From the NCBI GenBank assembly GCA_028680875.1, contig JAQUJQ010000042.1, positions 1-10,287 of the forward strand: a stretch of DNA of 10,287 nucleotides. The letters run 5' to 3'. Position numbers and translations under genes: made by a program. The DNA is from Eubacteriales bacterium (GTDB lineage Bacteria > Bacillota > Clostridia > Peptostreptococcales > Anaerovoracaceae). Position 1 is the stretch's first letter; the number at the start of each line of letters is the position of its first letter. Below the pieces are notes generated by a model. That model searched no databases. It worked only from the letters and a program-made list of their open reading frames with translations, and was not told where the DNA came from. Positions 1 through 7,280 of this stretch are shown piece by piece.

Positions 1-1491
1 TATAATGAAGGAATCGCTTTCCGGTATGAAATTCCTTCACAGCCGGGATTACACCAATTCAGAGTTTTAGAAGAAAATACCGAATATACTTTTGATGAGG
101 GTACATACGTATGGGAAGAACATGGGCATGAAGGACTTTATTTTAAAAAACAGGCTTCTGAAATAGAACCGGATTGTGAACTCCCGTTAACAGTACAAAC
201 CAAAAATGGAATTTATGGCGCTATAGCCGAAGCAAATGCTTCCGATTATCCGCGCGCTTATATTGACCCGGCTCGGTCTCACAACAGGAAATCAAATACT
301 TTACGTATTGCTTTACGGAGTAATGCACAAATCACCACTCCTTTTGCTTCCCGCTGGAGAACAATAATATTGGGAAACCGTCCGGGTGCTTTAATGGAAA
401 ATAATTACTTGCTATTGAACCTGAACGACTCCTGTGAAATTACAGATACTTCATGGATAAAACCCGGAAAAGCGTTTCGCGAAGTAACACAAACAACAGA
501 GAATGGCTTGAAAGCGATTGATTTTGCTGTACAACAAGGTATTGATTATATAATTTTTGACTGGGGTTGGTATGGTCCTCATAATGATGAATCAAATGAA
601 CCTTCTACTGTAAATGTGGTCGCACCGTCTACTGGAAAACCTATCCCTGGACATACAGGGCTGGATTTGCAGCGAGTAATCGATTATGGAAAATCAAAGG
701 GTGTAGGTGTTTTTCTTTATGTAAACAGGCAAGGGCTCGAACGGTATATGGATATTATATTCCCCTTATATAAATCATGGGGTATTGCAGGTGTGAAGGC
801 CGGTTTTGTACAAGTCGGTTCACAAGGCTGGAATAAATGGAACGAAGAAATGGTGAAAAAGGCTGCAGAGCATCAATTATTAGTGAATATACATGATGCC
901 TATCGTCCTACGGGTTTTAGCCGTACTTATCCCAATCTGCTGACCCAGGAAGGAATACATGGTAATGAACAAAATCCGGATGCAAATCATAGTGCGACTT
1001 TACCTTTTGTACGTTTTACAATCGGAGCGGCAGATTTCACTCCGGGATATTTTAAAAAAGCATTGAAAACATCTTGGGCACATAAACTCTCTTTACCTAT
1101 TATTTTTTACAGCCCTGCACAATTTCTTTTTTGGGGGGAACGACTTGAAGATATTGAACTGCGTCCGGAATTAGATCTATGGAAGAATATGCCGACAACC
1201 TGGGATGACACAAGAGTTTTGGCCGGGGAAATCGGTGAATATGCTATTGTAGCCCGGAGAAAGGGGAGTGAATGGTATATCGGTGGGATCACGAATAATA
1301 ATGCAAGAGAGTTAACTACTAGATTTGATTTTTTAGATAAGAAAAAAGAATATACAGTTATCCTTTATCAGGATAAACCAGATGGAAGAGGTGTGATTAT
1401 TGAGCATAAGAAGAAACTTACTTATAAAGATAAGCTATCCTTATCTTTATTACCTAGCGGAGGTTTTGCTATTCGTATACAAGAAATATAA
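1..1491 (+). CDS. GH97 family glycosidase (GH97-1), 5'-truncated by the window edge
   Basis: An exported alpha-glycosidase of family GH97 (known members are alpha-glucosidases and alpha-galactosidases). Frame 1 is open from the first base, giving 496 visible codons. The first residues, YNEGIAFRY, match Y123 of the next gene, so about 120 N-terminal residues including the signal peptide lie outside. An in-frame TTG at 370 is internal, because GH97 N-domain sequence continues upstream of it. Visible order: end of the N-terminal beta-sandwich with the putative calcium-ligand Glu (codon 77, AEANASDY), the TIM barrel from about codon 150 (FDWGWYGP, YVNRQGL, KAGFVQVG), and a C-terminal beta-sandwich. 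The catalytic block is HDAYRPTG at codons 298-305, then QEG (Glu317) and GNE (Glu323, expected general acid). Gly268 sits where retaining members have the nucleophile Asp. It is 9 bases from the next GH97 and clearly paralogous to it. Family assignment is strong; substrate is unknown. Confidence 0.93.
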   Translation, partial: YNEGIAFRYEIPSQPGLHQFRVLEENTEYTFDEGTYVWEEHGHEGLYFKKQASEIEPDCELPLTVQTKNGIYGAIAEANASDYPRAYIDPARSHNRKSNTLRIALRSNAQITTPFASRWRTIILGNRPGALMENNYLLLNLNDSCEITDTSWIKPGKAFREVTQTTENGLKAIDFAVQQGIDYIIFDWGWYGPHNDESNEPSTVNVVAPSTGKPIPGHTGLDLQRVIDYGKSKGVGVFLYVNRQGLERYMDIIFPLYKSWGIAGVKAGFVQVGSQGWNKWNEEMVKKAAEHQLLVNIHDAYRPTGFSRTYPNLLTQEGIHGNEQNPDANHSATLPFVRFTIGAADFTPGYFKKALKTSWAHKLSLPIIFYSPAQFLFWGERLEDIELRPELDLWKNMPTTWDDTRVLAGEIGEYAIVARRKGSEWYIGGITNNNARELTTRFDFLDKKKEYTVILYQDKPDGRGVIIEHKKKLTYKDKLSLSLLPSGGFAIRIQEI

Positions 1492-1500
1492 AAAAGAGAT

Positions 1501-3411
1501 ATGAGAATTATTAAAGTTTTTATACTGTCGATTTGCAGTTATTGCAGTCTGTTTGCGAATGAGGTTTCACTACAATCGCCGGACAATAGATATGAGATAA
1601 AGGTTTTTGAACAAGAAAACCACTTATGGTTTACGGTCGATTTTGAAGGGAATATGATTATTTATCCGTCCCTTTTGGGAATAAACGGCAATGGTGAATG
1701 GAAAGAAGACGTAAAAATCGGAAGTATAAGCCGTGAAACCGTTGATCAGACGTGGAAACCTGTTTATGGCGAACGGGCTGTTGTAAAAGATCATTATAAT
1801 AGTTGTCTTATTAATCTCTCTCAAGGAAGTAATAATCGGCGCAGATTACAACTGGAAATCCGGGTATACGACGAAGGTATTGCCTTTCGCTATAATTTTC
1901 CCGGAGGAGAATATCTTCATATAACCGATGAATATACCCAATATACCCTTCCCGAAGGTACAAAAGCCTGGTACACTGCCCGGGCACAAACACCTTACGA
2001 ATTACTTCCTTTAGAAGGATGGCCGGGAGAAAGCGAACGTCCGCTGGTATTGGAACTACCGGAAGGCCCTTATTTGTTACTTACCGAAGCGGAAGTGGTG
2101 AACTATGTAAGAACGAAGTTTGCTTTGGGTGATAAACCTAACACTATCAATAGCGTTATGTACGGACCAGTAGATGAGATCGCCCCTTTTTCCACTCCGT
2201 GGCGGGTTATGATGGCTGCTAATAAGGCGGGCGAACTGATCGAAAATAACGATATCCTATTGAATCTGAATCCACCTTCCCGCATAGAAAATCCCTGGTG
2301 GATCACCCCCGGAAAAGTGATGCGTGAAGTTACCCTGTCCACAGAAGGAGCTAAAGCTGTGGTTGATTTTGCGGTAAAAAGAAATTTACAGTATATCCAT
2401 TTCGACGCAGGATGGTATGGACCGGAAAATAGCTGGAAGTCAGACGCTACCACCGTTACACTCGATCCGGATCGGAATCCGGACCCAGGTGCCCTCAACT
2501 TGCATGAGGCGATTGCTTATGCGAAAAAACATAATAAAAAGGTGATTTTATACGTCAACCAACGGGCATTAACTCAACAACTCGATGAAATATTACCTCT
2601 TTATAAAAGCTGGGGGGTGGATGGTTTAAAGTTCGGTTTTGTACAGGTTGGTTCCCACTACTGGACCCGGTGGTTACATGATGCGGTAATTAAATGCGCC
2701 GAGTATGGATTAGTGGTGGATATTCATGATGAATACCGTCCCACAGGATTTAGCCGTACTTATCCGAATCTGATGACCCAGGAGGGTATCCGGGGGAATG
2801 AAGAATTTCCTGGTGCTACCCACAATACACTCCTGCCTTTTACCCGGTTCACACAGGGTACGGCTGATTATACGATCTGTTATTATCGCCGGGATTTTTC
2901 TGGTAAAGATATCCCTAACACATCGCACGGTTTGGTAAATTCCCGGTTACTAAGCACTACTCCCGCACATCAATTAGCTTTGTCTGTAATCTATTACAGT
3001 CCGCTGCAATATGTTTATTGGTATGATAAACCTTCAGAAAGCCAGGACGAACCTGAACTGGAGTTTTTCGATAATGTACCTACGGTTTGGGACGATACCA
3101 GGGTGCTTGACGGAGTCCCTGCAGAATATATTACAATGGCACGTCGAAGCGGAAGAGACTGGTTTGTAGGAAGTATTACTAATACCAAACCGAGAAAACT
3201 ATCCGTGTCTCTTGATTTTCTTGAGCCTGGAAAAACCTATACCGCCCATATTTACGAGGATGATCCGAAGATCAAAACACGCACAAAGGTTGGTATAAAA
3301 AGGATAAAAGTAACCAGGGAATCGATTGTTGAGACTAATCTCCAACCGTCGGGCGGACAAGCAATCCTGATAACTGAAACACCTTTAGTAAATAATACAA
3401 ATAAAAATTAG
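1501..3411 (+). CDS. GH97 family glycosidase (GH97-2), complete
   Basis: A 636-residue exported alpha-glycosidase of family GH97, a usual length for the family. The ATG at 1501 follows the previous stop by 9 bases (with an AAAAGAG stretch) and starts a signal peptide, MRIIKVFILSICSYCSLFA, with likely cleavage after Ala19. The N-terminal beta-sandwich (about 22-250) carries Glu196 (LLTEAEV), the likely calcium ligand. The catalytic barrel (about 260-520) contains FDAGWYGPE, LYVNQRAL, GLKFGFVQVG, HDEYRPTGFSRTYPN and TQEGIRGNEE, and a C-terminal beta-sandwich follows. By recalled alignment to SusB, Glu428 matches calcium ligand Glu526 and Glu434 matches general acid Glu532. Asp410 sits at the base position Glu508, Asn353 probably at Glu439, and Gly379 where retaining GH97 enzymes have Asp. 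The mechanism is therefore probably inverting, but with unusual base residues. It is probably periplasmic and lies in one operon with its neighbours. The sugar specificity is not predictable. Confidence 0.95.
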   Translation: MRIIKVFILSICSYCSLFANEVSLQSPDNRYEIKVFEQENHLWFTVDFEGNMIIYPSLLGINGNGEWKEDVKIGSISRETVDQTWKPVYGERAVVKDHYNSCLINLSQGSNNRRRLQLEIRVYDEGIAFRYNFPGGEYLHITDEYTQYTLPEGTKAWYTARAQTPYELLPLEGWPGESERPLVLELPEGPYLLLTEAEVVNYVRTKFALGDKPNTINSVMYGPVDEIAPFSTPWRVMMAANKAGELIENNDILLNLNPPSRIENPWWITPGKVMREVTLSTEGAKAVVDFAVKRNLQYIHFDAGWYGPENSWKSDATTVTLDPDRNPDPGALNLHEAIAYAKKHNKKVILYVNQRALTQQLDEILPLYKSWGVDGLKFGFVQVGSHYWTRWLHDAVIKCAEYGLVVDIHDEYRPTGFSRTYPNLMTQEGIRGNEEFPGATHNTLLPFTRFTQGTADYTICYYRRDFSGKDIPNTSHGLVNSRLLSTTPAHQLALSVIYYSPLQYVYWYDKPSESQDEPELEFFDNVPTVWDDTRVLDGVPAEYITMARRSGRDWFVGSITNTKPRKLSVSLDFLEPGKTYTAHIYEDDPKIKTRTKVGIKRIKVTRESIVETNLQPSGGQAILITETPLVNNTNKN

Positions 3412-3420
3412 GCAAAAATC

Positions 3421-5763
3421 ATGCATTATTTTGTCAGCTATCTCTTTTTATTTTTTTGTTGCGGTGTTCAGATACTCAATGCGCAAAAACCCGTCGATCT
3501 GGTCAATCCTTTTATCGATAGCCATAAATCGCGATGGTTCTTCTTTAGTTCTTCATCGAGACCATTTGGGATGGTCAATCTAAGTCCCGATACCGACACT
3601 CAATCATCATGGAATTCGGGTTATTTGTATGGGAGTGAATATATTCGCTGTTTCAGCCATATCCATGCGTGGCAGATGTCGGGTGTGGCCGTTATGCCCA
3701 CGGTGGGTGAATTCAAGGGGCACAAAGGAATGGATGCCTATCAATCGAAGTTCACTCACGAAGGTGAGATCGCCAAACCGGGATATCATAAAATTTACCT
3801 TTCTGACTATGATGTATGGGTGGAATTGACTTCTTCCACCCGCGTCGGGTTTCATCAATATTCTTTTCCTGAAAGCGACGAATCGTATATTCTTATTGAT
3901 ATAGGTGCTTATCTGGCACATGGACCTAAAGCGCATGCCGAAGCCTGGAAAGTAAGTGATACCGAAATAGCAGGTTACGAAATCATGGAACGCACAGGCA
4001 GGCGTCCCAAGGATACTCCCGTTTATTTCTATATGGAATTCAGTAAACCATTCAACGATATCCGGATGTGGAAGGACAGTACATTGATGCGCAAATCGAT
4101 CAATCCCGAACGCATATCAGGACACAACTCAGGAATGGCAGTTCATTACCGTACGGCCAAAAGCGAAACCATCGGTCTCAAAGTCGGTATTTCTTATGTC
4201 AGTGTGGAACAGGCGAAAAAGAATCTCTGCGAAGAAATACCACACTGGGATTTTGAAAAAGTGAAACAGGAATCGTATGATCAATGGAACGAAATGCTTA
4301 GCCGTATAGAGGTAGAAGGCGGCACTTATGAACGCAAAGTAAAACTATATACCGACCTGTGGCATGCACTGCTTGGACGACGCACACTCAGTGACATTGA
4401 CGGGAAATATATGGATATGACGGGAGATTATCCTCGTATCCGACAGGTCCGTTTGGATAGTAACGGGAAACCGCTTTTCCCTCATCTTAATTTTGATGCA
4501 TGGTGGGGTAGTCACTGGTCGCTGAATATTCTTTGGTCAATGGCTTATCCGGAAGTAATGGACGCGTTTTGCAATACGATGGTTGACATGTATCGAAATG
4601 GAGGATTGATTCCGCGCGGACCGTCGGGTGGAAATTACACCTTTGTGATGATCGGAGACCCATCCACTCCTTTTTTCGCCACAGCTTATAACAAAGGCAT
4701 CCGTAATTATGATTCTGACCTGATGTATGAAGGATTACGTAAAAACGCTTTTTCAGGTGGGACACGCGATCATTCAGGATATGAGCACCGTAAACAAGCC
4801 ACAGGCGGTGGAATGAACTATTATGTGGAACTGGGTTACGTACCACAGGATCGTCCTTACGTAACTATCCACAGCGAGGCATCTGCAGCCATGACCTTGG
4901 AATATTCCTATCAGGACTGGTCTCTGGCACAAATAGCCAAAACGATGGATAAGGAAGATGATTACCATTTTTTCATGAAACGCTCACAAAACTACCGTAA
5001 TCTATGGAACCCTGCAACGGGATATATCCATCCTAAAAACAAAGACGGCTCTTGGATTTCCGATTTCGATCCGCTGGCATTGAAAGGATTCTGTGAAAGC
5101 AATGCCGCGATCTATTCTTATTTTGTTCCCCACGATATGCCTGGGATTATCAAATTGATGGGCGGTAACAAGAAATTCTCCGATCGACTGAACAAAGCCT
5201 TCGAACGGTCTGCACTGGTAGGTTTCCTGCGAAACCCGAAGGAACGAGACGAAAAAGCTAACTGGACGGATTACGGAAACCAGCCCGGAACAGGAATGGC
5301 ACATATGTTCAATTATGGAGGTGCGCCTTGGTTAGCGCAATATTGGGTACGCCGCGTGAAGGACGAATACGGGGATATCACGCCCTACGGCGGTTATAAG
5401 GATGACGAAGATCAGGGACAGATGGGTGCTCTGGGAGTATTGATGGCCATCGGCCTGTTTGAAGTTGATGGAGGTGCAGCCATAAAGTCCGTTTATGAAA
5501 TCACGACACCTCTGTTTGAAAAGGTAACTATACACCTGAACAACGATTATTATCCGGGAGAAGCATTTATCATCCAAACTAAAAACGATCCTGAAAAAAA
5601 TATCTATATCCAAAAAGCTAACCTTAATGGCAAGTCATGGAATCATTGTTGGTTCTATCATGACGATTTAGCTAAAGGAGGCATACTCGAATTGGAACTC
5701 GGCCCGAAACCCAATAAAAAATGGGGTATAATACCTTCGCCGATCATTACATTACCGGAATAA
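3421..5763 (+). CDS. GH92 family glycosidase (alpha-mannosidase-like), divergent
   Basis: A 780-residue exported GH92 protein; the family consists of calcium-dependent, inverting exo-alpha-mannosidases. The ATG at 3421, 9 bases after the GH97-2 stop, begins a signal peptide ending LNA|QK near residue 21. The N-terminal domain starts VNPFIDS (family VNPFIGT) and includes PFGMVNLSPDTD and FSHIH. The catalytic (alpha/alpha)6 domain has FDAWW (Asp359), GGLIPRGP (Arg399) and MIGDPS. FCESNAAIYSYFVPHD supplies Glu559, the expected general acid, and DEDQGQMGALGVLMAIGLF supplies Asp662 and Asp664, the expected base pair. LFEKVTIHL and FIIQT are typical of the C-terminal end. Deviations: FDAWW replaces the usual WDTxR, and G-N-Q-P (Gln621) stands where alpha-1,2-mannosidases carry His-Glu-Pro. 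The catalytic residues are intact, so it should be active, probably on a linkage other than alpha-1,2-mannose. Its sequence is more GC-rich than that of the following gene. Confidence 0.93.
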   Translation: MHYFVSYLFLFFCCGVQILNAQKPVDLVNPFIDSHKSRWFFFSSSSRPFGMVNLSPDTDTQSSWNSGYLYGSEYIRCFSHIHAWQMSGVAVMPTVGEFKGHKGMDAYQSKFTHEGEIAKPGYHKIYLSDYDVWVELTSSTRVGFHQYSFPESDESYILIDIGAYLAHGPKAHAEAWKVSDTEIAGYEIMERTGRRPKDTPVYFYMEFSKPFNDIRMWKDSTLMRKSINPERISGHNSGMAVHYRTAKSETIGLKVGISYVSVEQAKKNLCEEIPHWDFEKVKQESYDQWNEMLSRIEVEGGTYERKVKLYTDLWHALLGRRTLSDIDGKYMDMTGDYPRIRQVRLDSNGKPLFPHLNFDAWWGSHWSLNILWSMAYPEVMDAFCNTMVDMYRNGGLIPRGPSGGNYTFVMIGDPSTPFFATAYNKGIRNYDSDLMYEGLRKNAFSGGTRDHSGYEHRKQATGGGMNYYVELGYVPQDRPYVTIHSEASAAMTLEYSYQDWSLAQIAKTMDKEDDYHFFMKRSQNYRNLWNPATGYIHPKNKDGSWISDFDPLALKGFCESNAAIYSYFVPHDMPGIIKLMGGNKKFSDRLNKAFERSALVGFLRNPKERDEKANWTDYGNQPGTGMAHMFNYGGAPWLAQYWVRRVKDEYGDITPYGGYKDDEDQGQMGALGVLMAIGLFEVDGGAAIKSVYEITTPLFEKVTIHLNNDYYPGEAFIIQTKNDPEKNIYIQKANLNGKSWNHCWFYHDDLAKGGILELELGPKPNKKWGIIPSPIITLPE

Positions 5764-5916
5764 GGATATAATATAGACGAAGTGATATATTGTGAAACAG
5801 GAAAATACAGATCTTAAATACTGAATATTTGGTACTTAATTGATCTCAATGGTGTTTTTAGCAAGTTTGAATTTGGACAATTGCTGGATCTATTAAACAT
5901 TGACGAAGATAAAAAT
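5764..5916. other. AT-rich intergenic gap of 153 bases
   Basis: This is the longest non-coding stretch in the window and separates the GH97-GH97-GH92 trio from the lyase gene. It holds several TTTG motifs (5828-5831, 5866-5869, 5872-5875), as seen in Bacteroidota promoters, but no pair matches TTTG-N(19-21)-TANNTTTG. A 6-bp AT-only inverted repeat (5770-5775 with 5786-5791) lacks a GC stem or T-tract and is not a convincing terminator. A promoter or processing site is plausible from the gap alone. Confidence 0.4.
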
Positions 5917-7239
5917 ATGAATAAGAAAACAATTGCAATTATAAGAGCAAGGGCACTGTCTCTGTTAATCATAGGGTTACTAACCGGTTTTACCATGTGC
6001 GCAAAAGAGTCTGGGAATAATGAAGAAGGCTCATCTGTTACTCCTCCTGGCCCTGACCCAGATCCTGAGATAACATATATTGATACGTTGACACCCTCTG
6101 TTCCAATGAAGCGGGGAGGTTTATATACCGAAGAAGATTTCAAGCGCGTTCGTCAAAAGATATCAGCAGGTGAAGAGCCATGGCTGTCCGGTTGGAATAA
6201 ACTTACCAGCAATCCCAGGGCCCAAGCTACATGGAAAGCAAATCCCGTTGTGAAATTGATTCGAGGCGGTAATAGTCGTGAAGAACCGGAGCCTGATAAT
6301 TATAGTCGGGCAATGAACGATGCTGCAGCAGCTTATCAATTGGCGTTAAGATGGAGAATCAGTGGTGATGACTCATTTGCACAAGCAGGGATCAATATTC
6401 TTAATTCATGGGCAAGCACCTGTGAAAGAATTAGCGGTAATTCAAATACTGCTTTGGCAGCTGGTATTTATGGATATCAGTTCGCCATAGCCGCAGAGCT
6501 ATTAAGAGATTATGCAGGTTGGGCAGTAAAAGATTTAGAATCGTACAAGCAATGGATGATAGATGTTTTTTACAATCTGAATATGGATTTTTTAAAATCG
6601 CATTGGGGAACTTGTGACTCGCATTATTGGGCTAATTGGGATCTTTGCAATCTTGCATCAGTGATTGCAATCAGTGTTTTGACAGATAACCGAAGCATGT
6701 ATAATTATGCGGTTAATTATTTACAAAAAGGAAATGGTAACGGCAATTTTTTCAAAGCCATCAATCATGTTTTTAAAGATGAAAACGCCGGATTAGCTCA
6801 ATTACAGGAAAGTGGTAGAGATCAAGGGCATTCTTTGATGGTAATAGGTTTGTTGGGCACAATTTGCAAGTTGACTTGGAACCAGGGAGACGACTTTTAT
6901 GGATTGGATAACAACAGAGTCTTAAAAGCTACTGAATACACTGCAAAATATAATGTTGCTCAACTTGATGTTCCTTTCGAAGCATATACACGATATTATG
7001 CGGTCAACTGTGCACAATCCGAGACTCATACTGCTATTAGTTCGTCCGGTCGTGGGGGAGTACGCCCAATTTGGACAGCGGCTTACTATCACTACACAAA
7101 AGTGAAAAAATTGGCAGCAACCTATACCGCAATGGGTGTACAGCAGACTCAACCCGAAGGAGGAGGTGGTGACTACGGGTCTAACAGTGGGGGATATGAT
7201 CATCTCGGTTTTGGAACTTTGATGTTTGCATTGGATTAG
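5917..7239 (+). CDS. Alginate/glucuronan lyase-fold protein (PL38-like), probable lipoprotein
   Basis: A 440-residue exported protein with the alginate_lyase (alpha/alpha) toroid fold, most like family PL38, whose characterised members cleave glucuronan or alginate by beta-elimination. I chose the ATG at 5917 over an in-frame TTG at 5881 because the signal sequence MNKKTIAIIRARALSLLIIGLLTGFTMC begins there. Cys28 is followed by acidic and polar residues and a linker PPGPDPDPE, as in Bacteroidota lipoproteins, although Met before the Cys is not a classical lipobox. Family-like blocks: NYSRAMNDAAAAYQLALRW (from Asn128), SHYWANWDLCNLAS (His236, Asn240), QESGRDQGHS (Arg301, His305), YTRYYAVNC (Tyr357-Tyr361) and SSSGRGGVRPIW. 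These His, Asn, Arg and Tyr residues are the catalytic candidates. It is probably on the cell surface, making the first cuts. Its codon use is more AT-rich than the genes on either side. The PL38 label is from recognition, not a search; PL activity is an inference. Confidence 0.78.
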   Translation: MNKKTIAIIRARALSLLIIGLLTGFTMCAKESGNNEEGSSVTPPGPDPDPEITYIDTLTPSVPMKRGGLYTEEDFKRVRQKISAGEEPWLSGWNKLTSNPRAQATWKANPVVKLIRGGNSREEPEPDNYSRAMNDAAAAYQLALRWRISGDDSFAQAGINILNSWASTCERISGNSNTALAAGIYGYQFAIAAELLRDYAGWAVKDLESYKQWMIDVFYNLNMDFLKSHWGTCDSHYWANWDLCNLASVIAISVLTDNRSMYNYAVNYLQKGNGNGNFFKAINHVFKDENAGLAQLQESGRDQGHSLMVIGLLGTICKLTWNQGDDFYGLDNNRVLKATEYTAKYNVAQLDVPFEAYTRYYAVNCAQSETHTAISSSGRGGVRPIWTAAYYHYTKVKKLAATYTAMGVQQTQPEGGGGDYGSNSGGYDHLGFGTLMFALD

Positions 7240-7258
7240 TTTAATTCACTAAATTTTG
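7225..7258 (+). promoter_or_regulatory. Weak candidate Bacteroidota promoter before the beta-helix glycosidase
   Basis: TTTG at 7225-7228 and TAAATTTTG at 7250-7258 are 21 bases apart and resemble the Bacteroidota TTTG / TANNTTTG promoter, with one extra base in the second box. This would place transcription start near 7265, just before the ATG at 7281. The first box lies inside the lyase gene and such motifs are common in AT-rich DNA, so this is only a candidate; simple co-transcription is equally likely. Confidence 0.18.
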
Positions 7259-7280
7259 ATCACGATAAAGTGGTTGTATT

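Noticed and set aside
370..372. TTG as the start of GH97-1
   Set aside because: The frame is open back to base 1 and encodes GH97 N-domain sequence upstream, so the true start lies before the window.
4487..4846. Minus-strand open frame of 119 codons inside the GH92 gene
   Set aside because: It lies entirely within conserved GH92 sequence, and its translation has no domain or signal features.
5770..5791. AT-only inverted repeat after the GH92 gene as a terminator
   Set aside because: The stem is only 6 bp without G-C pairs, has a 10-base loop and no following T-tract.
5881..5916. TTG at 5881 as the start of the lyase gene
   Set aside because: It would add 12 residues (LLDLLNIDEDKN-like, acidic) in front of a signal peptide that starts properly at the ATG at 5917.
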